From: an uncultured Oscillospiraceae bacterium
Lineage (GTDB): Bacteria > Bacillota > Clostridia > Oscillospirales > Oscillospiraceae
Direction of reading: 5' to 3'
Assembly (NCBI GenBank): GCA_944385535.1
Contig: CALWXR010000002.1
Coordinates: 1-64,000, forward strand
DNA: 64,000 nucleotides
How positions within the stretch are numbered: the stretch's first letter is position 1; each line of letters starts with the position of its first letter. The notes beneath the pieces were generated by a model, which saw only the letters and a program-made list of their open reading frames with translations, did not search any database and was not told where the DNA came from. Position numbers and translations under genes: made by a program. Below are positions 1-9,989 of this stretch, piece by piece.

Positions 1-1
1 A

Positions 2-76
2 ATGCCCGGCAGTATCGTATTGCCAATAACCTTCCGCTTCAATTTCGGAGACGAGATTGGCATGATCTGGTTGTAG
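2..76 (+). CDS. 3' end of an unidentified gene
   Basis: An open plus-strand frame enters the window and stops at TAG 74-76; its last residues include PITFRFNFGDEIGMIWL. The in-frame ATG at position 2 may be internal, so the true start lies outside. The fragment is too short to assign to a family. It is followed by a strong hairpin at 99-131, which fits a gene end, but chance coding cannot be excluded. Confidence 0.35.
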   Translation: MPGSIVLPITFRFNFGDEIGMIWL

Positions 77-98
77 AGGTATTTGTCTGAAAGTAAAA

Positions 99-131
99 AC
101 AGACGCACCGTTTTTTAGGCGGTGCGTCTGT
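99..131 (-). terminator. Rho-independent terminator downstream of ppdK
   Basis: A 12-bp perfect stem (ACAGACGCACCG, 99-110, pairing with 120-131) encloses a short loop. Read on the minus strand it is followed by GTTTTTAC, so it should end ppdK transcription. It may also serve the convergent plus-strand gene fragment. Confidence 0.8.
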
Positions 132-164
132 GCTTGTTATTTACCCGTTAAGACTTCCGTGCGA

Positions 165-2801
<2,637 letters not shown>

Positions 2802-2886
2802 TCTTTTGCTCCCCTTTCTATACTTGCAGGTGTTCCTTTTCCACCTAAATGATTGCACTTTTGAATTCTTCTTCCAATGCCCAAAT

Positions 2887-2915
2887 AGTATACCATGCAC
2901 TGTCAGAAATTGCAA
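2887..2915 (-). promoter_or_regulatory. Sigma-A-type promoter of ppdK
   Basis: On the minus strand, TTGCAA (2910-2915) and TATACT (2887-2892) are separated by exactly 17 bases, about 90 bases before the ppdK start. The rest of the 2802-3104 gap is AT-rich and shows nothing else. Confidence 0.6.
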
Positions 2916-3072
2916 ATCCTTTTCAAAAAAATTAAACTTTTTTTGCATTTGAACAAAAATTTGCAGGAATTTTATCAAAGTTGCTATCATATCCTTAATT
3001 GGAGGATATTTTGGAGATTTTGAAAAGATTTCTTTCGGAAGCGCAGGAATGCTGTGCCCCATAAATAGGGAA

Positions 3073-3100
3073 ATGCCCCGCGCTGATGGGCGCGGGGCAT
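3073..3100 (-). terminator. Probable terminator of the folate transporter gene
   Basis: An 11-bp GC-rich stem (ATGCCCCGCGC and its complement) lies five bases beyond the stop at 3105. The following U tract on the minus strand is weak (TTTCCC), so efficiency is uncertain. Confidence 0.5.
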
Positions 3101-3104
3101 ATGG

Positions 3105-4202
3105 TTACGGCTCTTCGGCGGTGCACTGGAAGGACAAAACCTCTCCGGTCTTTTCGTTTTTCACCACCTGGGCGGTAGCTACCTTAATCAGGGACTGGTA
3201 CTCGTCCTTGCCGGGGCCGCTTTTGCTGTAGCCCCACAGGGTGTCCATGGTATAGCTTGGATCCGCGGCCTGGCCGGCGGCGAAGGCTTCCGCATCCAGC
3301 ACATACACCGCCACGGTGTAGTCGGTTTCCTCCTCCAACAGCCCCCGGTAGGCGCTGTCCACCACGCACACCACCGTTTCGTCGTCCCACTGGGTGGTGT
3401 TTTCCTGAACCAGCTGGGCCATGGCCTGGTTGGCCGCCATCCGCTCTTCCTTGGAATAATCGGCGGAGCGGGAGGAATTTTCGTACCGGTAGTACATGTA
3501 GCCGGTGGCGCTCACACAGCCCACCAGCACCAGGGATACCAGGGTGGTCAGCTGCTTTTTATCAAAGCGCATCTCTGCCTTGCCGCAGTAGGTCAGCCCC
3601 GCCCGCTGGGTCACCGGCAGCAGGAACCGCAAAAACAGGGTCAGAACCACGGATTCAATGGGGAACATGGCCAGATTCTTGAAGATCCGGGCCACGGTCA
3701 TGATGCCTAAGATCTGGTTTTTCGCCTGCTCCGGGCTGCCGATGTAGATATACCACCATGCAAAGACCACCTGCTGCAAGATCACGTTGACGAAGAAGCA
3801 GATGCAGAACCGGCTGAGCATCACCCGGGTGGGGGTCACCTTGGCCCGGTAGAGAAACAGGGCGTAAAACAAGGTGCTGGCGATCTCCGTCAGGACGAAG
3901 GGCAGGAAATAATCCCCGGTGGGGTAGATCATAAAGCCGATGGTATCGGAAATAATGGCGGCGGGAATGGCCATCACGGGGCCGTAGATCATAGCGCCCA
4001 AGGCGGTTGCCAGCATGGCGGTTTGGATGCTCAGCTGGGGTCCCAGGGGAATGGCCAGGGGCTTCAGGGCCACCCGCAGGGCAATCAGCAGGGCGGTGAC
4101 CACCAGCATGTTCACGTCTTTCAGCTCGGCGGCGGCGTCACGCCAGTAGGCCTTGGAAAAGGGATGGGGGTAAAGGGCCGTGGATTTCTGGGTTTTTGTC
4201 AT
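3105..4202 (-). CDS. folT: ECF transporter S component, FolT-like, with C-terminal extension
   Basis: The N-terminal ~190 residues form a multi-spanning membrane domain typical of ECF substrate-binding (S) components. It has the segment LGPQLSIQTAMLATALGAMI followed by helices containing GPVMAIPAAIISDTIGFMI. The THF riboswitch upstream points to folate as the substrate. S components are normally about 170-200 residues; this one has 365. After about residue 215 there is another hydrophobic helix (LVSLVLVGCVSATGYMYY) and then a soluble, acidic ~120-residue domain that I do not recognise. The ECF energising module is not encoded in the window. Expression is probably folate-controlled through the leader at 4262-4511. 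Confidence 0.85.
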   Translation of the reverse strand: MTKTQKSTALYPHPFSKAYWRDAAAELKDVNMLVVTALLIALRVALKPLAIPLGPQLSIQTAMLATALGAMIYGPVMAIPAAIISDTIGFMIYPTGDYFLPFVLTEIASTLFYALFLYRAKVTPTRVMLSRFCICFFVNVILQQVVFAWWYIYIGSPEQAKNQILGIMTVARIFKNLAMFPIESVVLTLFLRFLLPVTQRAGLTYCGKAEMRFDKKQLTTLVSLVLVGCVSATGYMYYRYENSSRSADYSKEERMAANQAMAQLVQENTTQWDDETVVCVVDSAYRGLLEEETDYTVAVYVLDAEAFAAGQAADPSYTMDTLWGYSKSGPGKDEYQSLIKVATAQVVKNEKTGEVLSFQCTAEEP

Positions 4203-4261
4203 AGAAAATTCCTCCTTAGTATACAGGCAGCGGCGGCATGCTGCCCCGACGGCTCAGCCAT

Positions 4262-4293
4262 AAAAAAATCCCCGACGGATTTGCCGTCAGGGA
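4262..4293 (-). terminator. Attenuator terminator in the folT leader
   Basis: On the minus strand a 10-bp GC-rich stem with a five-base loop is followed by seven U residues. It lies between the riboswitch aptamer and the folT start at 4202. Its position implies premature termination as the control step. Confidence 0.8.
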
Positions 4294-4412
4294 GCTTTCT
4301 TTACAGCATGGTTACCCCGTGGGGGGAAGGCAGCAACTTGGGGAAATGACCCCTAGCCAGACCTGTCGCCCGACCGAGTATCGTTGCTACATAAAGGAGG
4401 TGTTCCTTATAT
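4294..4412 (-). ncRNA. Unassigned structured segment between THF aptamer and terminator
   Basis: About 120 nt separate the aptamer from the terminator, much more than an expression platform needs. On the minus strand AGCAAC and GTTGCT can close a stem that encloses a GGGG/CCCC hairpin. A small AGGA/TCCT hairpin comes first and a GGGGTAACC block follows. I cannot match it to a known riboswitch class. It may be a second aptamer or an extended platform. Confidence 0.35.
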
Positions 4413-4413
4413 G

Positions 4414-4511
4414 CAACAGCGGGTGCGGTGACCCCATCGTGGAACGTTCCTTCGTCCTCCGGGCAACTCCCCGTCCCGGTGGCACTTAACGCGAGGTCTC
4501 CTACTCTGTTC
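4414..4511 (-). ncRNA. Tetrahydrofolate (THF) riboswitch aptamer
   Basis: On the minus strand the closing stem is AACAG (at 4510) with CTGTT (at 4415-4419). Inside are the conserved blocks AGAGTAG, CGCGTTAAGTGCC, GGGACGGGGAGTTGCC and GGACGAA, and then CCGCTGTT at the 3' side. This matches the order of conserved blocks I know for the THF-I class, which controls folate transport and biosynthesis genes in Firmicutes. It sits directly downstream of a promoter and upstream of folT. No covariance search was run. Confidence 0.85.
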
Positions 4512-4518
4512 GCATGCT

Positions 4519-4547
4519 ACTATACACCTTTTTCTGGGAAAAGTAAA
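4519..4547 (-). promoter_or_regulatory. Promoter of the folT leader
   Basis: The minus strand has TTTACT (4542-4547), a 17-base spacer and TATAGT (4519-4524). The expected start point falls just before the first stem of the THF aptamer. Confidence 0.65.
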
Positions 4548-4570
4548 GAGGAATTGGGAGAAAATGGAAA

Positions 4571-5728
4571 TTAATTTCGGGCGTTTTTTGCCATCGCCGC
4601 CTGACCCAGAACCATGGCGAAAATCTCCCCGTAGGTCAGCCGGGGGATCTCCTCCCCGGCGACCAGAGGCACCTGGGAAAGAAGCTGCTCTCCCGCCATG
4701 ATCCGCACCGTTCCCAGCTGCTGCCCGGGGCTCACCGGGGCGGTTACCCCTTCTTCCATTTCCACTTCCGTGGAAATAGCGCTTTTCTGGGATTTGTCAA
4801 CCAGCAGGCCCGGATCCTCCTGGGGCTGGAGGGAGACAAAGGCGCTTTTTCCCAGGGTCACCGGCACCTTCAGGTCATAGTCGCAGAGATCCGGGATGAC
4901 CAGGGCGAAATTGGCGAAGCCGTAGTCCAGCAGCTGCTTGCAGGCGGCGTTCCGGTTCTGGCTGGTGTCCGCCCCCATGACCACGGCAATCAGCTCCATC
5001 CCATCCCGGTGGGCGGTGGCGGACAGGCAGTACCCGGCGGAGGCGGTAAACCCGGTTTTCAGTCCTGTAGCGCCGGGATAAAAGCGGATCAGCTTATTGG
5101 TGTTGGACAGGCCGAAGGTTCCGTTTCTCACCGTGTCCATCCAGATGGTGGTGTATTGCTTGACCTGGGGATGGTTTCGCAGCAGCTCCCGGGACATGAG
5201 GGCAATGTCATAAGCGGAGGTCTTATGCTGGGCGGCGTCCTCCCCGTCGTCCAGGCCGGTGCAGTTGACAAAATGGGTATCCTCCATGCCCAGCTCCTTG
5301 GCCCGCCGGTTCATCAGCTCCACAAAGGCGCTTTCGCTTCCGGCGATGTGCTCCGCCATGGCGCAGGCGCAGTCGTTGGCGGAGGAGACGGCAATGGCCT
5401 TCAGCATGTCGGATACCGGCATGGTCTCCCCCGCTTTTAAGTAGATCTGACTGCCTCCCTTTGCGGCGGCGGCTTCCGAGGCGGTCACCGTATCCGTCAG
5501 GGCGATTTTTCCGGAATCCACCGCCTCCATGATCAGAAGCAATGTCATGATTTTTGTAACGCTGGCCGGGGCCAGGGGCTCGTGGGAATTGCGTTCGTAC
5601 AGCACCTTCCCGGTGGACGCCTCCATCAGGCAGGCGCTTTTTCCCGTCTCGTTCAGTTCCACCGCCGCCGCCTCCACAGGCAGCCACAGCATTGCCGCCA
5701 ACGCCAGGGCCAGGCAAATCCGCTTCAT
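4571..5728 (-). CDS. dacF: D-alanyl-D-alanine carboxypeptidase (DacF/PBP5 type, peptidase S11)
   Basis: This secreted low-molecular-mass penicillin-binding protein trims the terminal D-Ala of peptidoglycan stem peptides. A signal peptide (MKRICLALALAAMLWLPVEA) leads the 385-residue product. The three active-site motifs are present: SVTK (SxxK, nucleophile Ser), SAN (SxN) and KTG. A C-terminal beta-rich domain and a short amphipathic tail complete the usual S11 layout. The start is set by GGGAGGGATGAACT just upstream. It is transcribed alone and diverges from the hydrogenase gene at 5977. Assignment to DacF rather than DacA/DacB is by length and general similarity only. Confidence 0.92.
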   Translation of the reverse strand: MKRICLALALAAMLWLPVEAAAVELNETGKSACLMEASTGKVLYERNSHEPLAPASVTKIMTLLLIMEAVDSGKIALTDTVTASEAAAAKGGSQIYLKAGETMPVSDMLKAIAVSSANDCACAMAEHIAGSESAFVELMNRRAKELGMEDTHFVNCTGLDDGEDAAQHKTSAYDIALMSRELLRNHPQVKQYTTIWMDTVRNGTFGLSNTNKLIRFYPGATGLKTGFTASAGYCLSATAHRDGMELIAVVMGADTSQNRNAACKQLLDYGFANFALVIPDLCDYDLKVPVTLGKSAFVSLQPQEDPGLLVDKSQKSAISTEVEMEEGVTAPVSPGQQLGTVRIMAGEQLLSQVPLVAGEEIPRLTYGEIFAMVLGQAAMAKNARN

Positions 5729-5835
5729 AGTTCATCCCTCCCATGGATTCGTGGTACAACCTATGCGCCGCCGGAGAAAATATGCCTGCCGCCGTTTCCT
5801 GCCAATACAGCCATAAAATTTTCCCAAAAATAAAG

Positions 5836-5864
5836 TGGAAAAAAACAGGGTACTATGTTAGAAT
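5836..5864 (+). promoter_or_regulatory. Candidate promoter of the hydrogenase gene
   Basis: TGGAAA (5836-5841), a 17-base spacer and TAGAAT (5859-5864) lie upstream of a ~110-nt leader. The leader is rich in GGC/GCC blocks and may fold, but I recognise no riboswitch in it. Confidence 0.5.
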
Positions 5865-5976
5865 ATACACGGCAATACCCGGCGGAAAGTTTGTATGGCT
5901 TCCCGCCTTCTTTTCCCGTCAGCCTGCGGCTTGCCGGCGGCGTGGAGCCACATTCTTTTTACGGAGGAAACGTATT

Positions 5977-7482
5977 ATGAGAGGTATCCCGTCCCTGATC
6001 ACGGACATCCGCAAAAATGTATTTACCGAAGTGGCCCGGATGGCCTATGCCGGCGGCGACTACACCCAGGCGGAGGATCTCCCCTACAAGATCGTACCCG
6101 GCGACCAGCCCCTGCACCGGGAGTCTATTTTCCTGGAGCGGGCCATTGCCGGTGAGCGGGTCCGGCTGGCTATGGGCCTGTCCATCCGCCCCATCCAGAC
6201 CCGGAGCCTGATTACCGAGGGCATGGATCACGCCGCCATTGCCGAGCAGTACTATGAGCCTCCCCTGGTCAATATCATCCCCTACGCCTGCCACGCCTGT
6301 CCCACCAATCAGTACCGGGTCACGGAGCACTGCCAGAACTGTCTGGCCGCCTCCTGCCAGAAGGTCTGCCCCAAGGGGGCCATCTCCTTTGTCAACGGCA
6401 AGAGCTTCATTGACCAGAGTAAGTGCATCAAGTGCGGCAAGTGCGCCAAGGCCTGCTCTTATAACGCCATCATCCACCTGGAGCGGCCCTGCCAGGCATC
6501 CTGCGGCATGGACGCCATCGTCTCCGATGAGCACGGAAAAGCCACCATCAACCAGGATAAGTGCGTGGCTTGCGGCCAGTGCCTGGTGTCCTGCCCCTTC
6601 GGCGCCATTGTGGACAAGGGCCAGATCTTCCAGGTGATCCAGTCCATTCTCAAGGGGGATCAGGTCATCGCCATTGTGGCCCCCGCCTTTGTGGGCCAGT
6701 TCGGCAAGGACTCCACCCCCGGCAAGATCATCTCCGCCATGAAGGTACTGGGCTTTGACAAGGTGGTGGAAGTGGCCGTGGGCGCGGATATGTGTACCAT
6801 CGAGGAAGCCAAGGACTTCCTGGAGAAGGTGCCTAAGGAGCAGGACTATATGGCAACCTCCTGCTGCCCCGCCTGGCATTCCATGATTTATAAGCTGTTC
6901 CCCAGCGAAAAGAATAAGATCTCCATGACCCTGACCCCCATGGTATTCACCGCCCGGCTGATGAAGAAGCAGTATCCCGGCTGCAAGGTGGTCTTTGTAG
7001 GCCCCTGCGCCGCCAAGAAGCTGGAAGCCATTCGGGAGGACATCCGTTCCGACGTGGACTTTGTGCTGACCTTCGAGGAGCTCCAGGGCATGTTTGAGGC
7101 CAAGGAGATCGACTTTGCCAGCTTGCCCGAAGAAGAGGGCCTGAACGAAGGCACCGCCGCGGGCCGCGGCTTCGCGGTGTCCGGCGGCGTGGCCGGGGCC
7201 GTGGCGGATCTGGTGAAAAAGGAGCAGCCGGACATGGAGCTGCGCACCGCCCGGGCGGAGGGCCTGCGGGAGTGCCGCAAGCTGATGCAGCTGGCCAAGG
7301 CCGGGAAATACAAGGGCTATCTGCTGGAGGGCATGGCCTGCCCCGGCGGCTGTGTGGCCGGCGCGGGCACGCTGCTTCCGGTGGATCTGGCCGCCAAGGT
7401 GGTAAGCCGGTATCAGAACGAAGCGGAAACCGCCTCTCCCCTGGATTCCCCCTACCGGGATGTGGGCGAGAATTTGGATTAA
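5977..7482 (+). CDS. Monomeric [FeFe] hydrogenase (group B-like)
   Basis: The 501-residue protein should take up or evolve H2 with ferredoxin as partner in the cytoplasm. From about residue 95 it has Cys-rich iron-sulfur domains, including CIKCGKCAKACSYNA and CVACGQCLVSCPFGA. The H-cluster domain follows, with all three signatures: TSCCPAW (L1), FVGPCAAKK (L2) and EGMACPGGCVAGAG (L3). The long N-terminus before the Fe-S region and the compact size fit the clostridial group B enzymes, whose physiology is poorly known. The start at 5977 has ACGGAGGAAA upstream; the open frame extends further 5' but lacks a better site. The gene stands alone between its own promoter and terminator, and no maturases (HydEFG) lie in the window. 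Confidence 0.92.
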   Translation: MRGIPSLITDIRKNVFTEVARMAYAGGDYTQAEDLPYKIVPGDQPLHRESIFLERAIAGERVRLAMGLSIRPIQTRSLITEGMDHAAIAEQYYEPPLVNIIPYACHACPTNQYRVTEHCQNCLAASCQKVCPKGAISFVNGKSFIDQSKCIKCGKCAKACSYNAIIHLERPCQASCGMDAIVSDEHGKATINQDKCVACGQCLVSCPFGAIVDKGQIFQVIQSILKGDQVIAIVAPAFVGQFGKDSTPGKIISAMKVLGFDKVVEVAVGADMCTIEEAKDFLEKVPKEQDYMATSCCPAWHSMIYKLFPSEKNKISMTLTPMVFTARLMKKQYPGCKVVFVGPCAAKKLEAIREDIRSDVDFVLTFEELQGMFEAKEIDFASLPEEEGLNEGTAAGRGFAVSGGVAGAVADLVKKEQPDMELRTARAEGLRECRKLMQLAKAGKYKGYLLEGMACPGGCVAGAGTLLPVDLAAKVVSRYQNEAETASPLDSPYRDVGENLD

Positions 7483-7488
7483 TAGATA

Positions 7489-7523
7489 CCCCCCTGACGC
7501 TTTCACGTCAGGGGGGCTTCTTT
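7489..7523 (+). terminator. Rho-independent terminator of the hydrogenase gene
   Basis: An 11-bp perfect stem (CCCCCCTGACG, 7489-7499, with 7506-7516) has a six-base loop and is followed by CTTCTTT. Confidence 0.85.
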
Positions 7524-7844
7524 GCTTCCCTCCTTGTCTATATGGAGTGGAACGATGCCGGAAGCATAAACATAATGAATTGAGGGCGCAAGCGGTCTAT
7601 CGTTTGCGCCCGCTTGATTGCTGCTTGTCATCTGCCAAAGCGGAACGTTGGCAGGGATACTATCAAAAAACGCTGGGAGGAAATCTTGAAAATCACCGTT
7701 GATGCGCCCCTGAAAACAGGACAGATGCTTGATGCGGCCAATATAGGTTTGAATGGCCGCGCTTACCGCTTCCGGCGGCTGCTTTTACAACCGGCGGAAA
7801 ATAAGGTGAATGCCAGACATAAGGAACCATTCCGCTGGCTTAAA
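7524..7844 (+). other. Unassigned stretch beside truncated proB
   Basis: This region lies between the hydrogenase terminator and the end of the proB remnant. A plus-strand frame at 7614-7862 (82 codons, including KITVDAPLKTGQMLDAANIG) is open and would run slightly into the 3' end of proB. I recognise no family in it, and it has no clear ribosome-binding site. The base composition is noticeably less GC-rich than the neighbours, like the proB fragment next to it. It could be the remnant of an imported or broken gene. Confidence 0.3.
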
Positions 7845-8458
7845 TTATTTTCCCACAAATAAAGTACCTGATCTGCCCCCTTTCACGATCTCATAGATTG
7901 CTTCCGGCGCTTTTCCGTTTGCGATTATGGTGTCGATTCCTTGCGCAGCCGCCAATGCGGCCGCTTGGAGCTTTGTTTTCATGCCGCCCGTCCCGCGCCG
8001 TGAACCCGCGCCGCCGGCAAGGGCATATACGGTTTCGTCGATTTTCTCAATCCGGCTTATGAGCCTTGCGTTTGGATACAGCCGCGGGTCCGCGTCATAC
8101 AGACCGTTGATATCAGACAAAATGACCAGCTGCTTCGCCCTGCATAAAACCGCGACCACAGCCGAAAGCATATCATTATCCCCGAACAGCCTGTCCTCCG
8201 ATTCTATTTCCGTGTAGCTCACGGAGTCGTTTTCATTGACTACGGGAATAATCCCCATTTCCAGCAGAGCGTTGAATGTGTTAATCAGATTTTCTTTCTT
8301 TTCTTCCTGCTCCATATCCTCCGCGTTCAGCAGGATTTGGGCGATGGTCTTATCGTAATCATTGAAAAACTTGTCATAGAGAAATATCATGCTGCATTGC
8401 CCCACCGCGGCCGCCGCCTGTTTCATCCGCATACCGGAAGGACGCTCTTTCATGTTCA
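7845..8458 (-). pseudogene. proB: Glutamate 5-kinase, 5'-truncated remnant
   Basis: The translated segment from MKERPSGMRMKQAAAAVGQ to the stop at 7845 is clearly the amino-acid-kinase domain of ProB. It includes the NENDSVSYTEIE region, FGDNDMLSA, LSDINGLYDADPR and GTGGMKTKL. The first ~60 residues are absent, including the phosphate-binding lysine region (VVKxGSS) and the VSSGA motif. The coding sequence stops exactly at the edge of an inverted-repeat element at 8459. There is no start codon or ribosome-binding site in a sensible place, so the gene should be inactive. The absent C-terminal PUA domain is normal for short clostridial ProB. No proA is adjacent. Composition is less GC-rich than the surroundings. 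Confidence 0.85.
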
Positions 8459-8811
8459 CTCTAAATGAGCAGATTTGAAAAATGCACAATTTCGGATTTG
8501 CACTGGAGCGGGAGCTCCCAAGGCTCCAAAAGTGTAAAGGGAGCTGGCCCGTAGGGCCTGAGGGATTGTGCAGTGAAATGTTGCGAATTCGCCCGCACTT
8601 CGGCAAAAAGGGAAGCGCCCTGCCGCGTCAATCCCCCAGTCACGGCTTCGCCGTGACAGCTCGCTGCGGCGAGCCCGGTCGCGGCTCTGACTGCCCACTT
8701 ACGCTGTCATTCACTACCGCGACTGCGCTTGGCTTACCCTTTACACAAGGGGGCCTTTGGCTGCTTCCTTTATCTGCAATTTGCGTACAATTTGAATTTG
8801 CTCATTTAGAG
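8459..8811. repeat. Inverted-repeat (MITE-like) element, copy 1, 353 bp
   Basis: The element begins CTCTAAATGAGC and ends with the exact inverse GCTCATTTAGAG. A second near-identical copy is at 36843-37158. Inside, a GTGTAAAGGGAGC block near the left end faces CCTTTACAC near the right end, so the whole unit can fold into a nested hairpin. It carries no gene. Unlike copy 2 it lacks a target-site duplication (left flank ATGTTCA, right flank AATTTTA). It abuts truncated proB on one side and lies 14 bp from the aminotransferase stop on the other, suggesting a deletion or recombination at the element. Confidence 0.85.
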
Positions 8812-8825
8812 AATTTTATGCTGTT

Positions 8826-9989
8826 TTATAAAGCCGCCTCCTGCGCTGGCCGGTTTTCGATCAGGCCGCGCAGAAACCCCTCCATCCGGTCCAGGCCGGT
8901 TTTTAAGGTTTCCTCGCCGCAGCAGTAGGACAGGCGGATAAAGCCTTCCGTGCCGAAGCAGCTGCCCGGCACCGCCGCCACCTTCCCCTCCCGGATCATC
9001 CGGGTGCAAAATTGGGCCGAGTCCATGCCGAACTGGGAGATGGCGGGGAACACATAAAAGGCGCCCTCCGGCTCCGGGAAGGTCAGGCCCATGGCCCGCA
9101 GCCGCTGGCAGACATATTCCCGCCGCTGGGCATAGATCGTTCTCATAGGCGCCGGGTCCGTATCCAGGGCCGCCAGGCAGGCGTCCTGCAAGAAGGTGGG
9201 CACGGCGGCGATCTGGGCGGCGGACAGCAGGAGCAGCCGCTCCATTACATATTGGGGGGCGGTGAGATACCCCACCCGCCAGCCGGTCATGGCGTAGGGC
9301 TTGGAAAAGCTCTGGCACAGAATCAGCTGGTCCGAAAGCTGGGAATCCAGGCTCAGATCTGGACAGGAACCGGCGTACACCAGCTGGCTGTACACATTGT
9401 CGCAGAGGATAAAGATGGGCTTTCCCAGCACCGCCTGCTTGACGTTCTCCAGGCTTTCCCTGGTAAGGATCACCCCGGTGGGGTTGCAGGGGGAGTTTAG
9501 CACGATGGCCTTGGTTTTGGGAGTGACGGCCTGCTCCAAAGCCTCCCGGGTGATCTGGAACCCGGTTTTTGACACATCCAGGGGGACGGTTGTTCCCCCG
9601 GCGATGGTGACAATGGTTTCATACAGCCCGAAGCCGGGGGTGGGGACGATGACCTCTTCCCCCGGGTTCAGGATCCCAAGCAGGGCGGTGAACAGGGCCT
9701 GGCTGGCCCCGATGGTCACCAGCACCTGCTCCGGCGTGATGATATGGCCCCGGCGGGATTCATACCGGGCAATGGCCCGGCGCAGTTCCTGGGTGCCCTG
9801 GTTGGGAGCGTAGTGGGTGCGGTTATGCTTCAGGGCTTCCATGGCCGCCTGCTTGACCGGTTTCGGGGTGTCCAAGTCCGGCTCGCCGATGGTAAGCTTG
9901 ACGCAGCCTTCCGTCTCATTGGCCAGGTTGGTATAGACCCGGATGGCGCTGCGCTTTAGGGGGGCAAGATGTTCATTCAGTGGGATCAT
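8826..9989 (-). CDS. PLP-dependent aminotransferase, class I (probable N-acetyl-LL-diaminopimelate aminotransferase)
   Basis: The 387-residue fold-type I aminotransferase has the family landmarks GEPDLDTP, NSPCNPTG, CDNVYSQLVY and the Schiff-base lysine in SFSKPYAMTGWRVGY. Its start overlaps the stop of the M20 deacetylase gene by four bases (ATGA), so the two are translationally coupled. The divergent neighbour is dapH. The three together supply the acetylase branch of lysine/diaminopimelate synthesis, so I infer the substrate is N-acetyl-2-amino-6-oxopimelate (a PatA-like role). Substrate choice in this superfamily cannot be read from sequence alone; an aspartate or other aminotransferase is possible. 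An inverted-repeat element lies 14 bp beyond the stop. Confidence 0.85.
   Translation of the reverse strand: MIPLNEHLAPLKRSAIRVYTNLANETEGCVKLTIGEPDLDTPKPVKQAAMEALKHNRTHYAPNQGTQELRRAIARYESRRGHIITPEQVLVTIGASQALFTALLGILNPGEEVIVPTPGFGLYETIVTIAGGTTVPLDVSKTGFQITREALEQAVTPKTKAIVLNSPCNPTGVILTRESLENVKQAVLGKPIFILCDNVYSQLVYAGSCPDLSLDSQLSDQLILCQSFSKPYAMTGWRVGYLTAPQYVMERLLLLSAAQIAAVPTFLQDACLAALDTDPAPMRTIYAQRREYVCQRLRAMGLTFPEPEGAFYVFPAISQFGMDSAQFCTRMIREGKVAAVPGSCFGTEGFIRLSYCCGEETLKTGLDRMEGFLRGLIENRPAQEAAL

Noticed and set aside
4294..4412. SRP RNA-like segment (GGAAGGCAGCA on the plus strand)
   Set aside because: The resemblance is limited to a few bases, the surrounding conserved SRP domain IV pairing is missing, and the segment lies in the transcribed folT leader on the other strand.
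7614..7862. Real gene next to proB
   Set aside because: The 82-codon frame lacks a ribosome-binding site and any recognisable family, and overlaps the proB end; it is kept only as an unassigned region.
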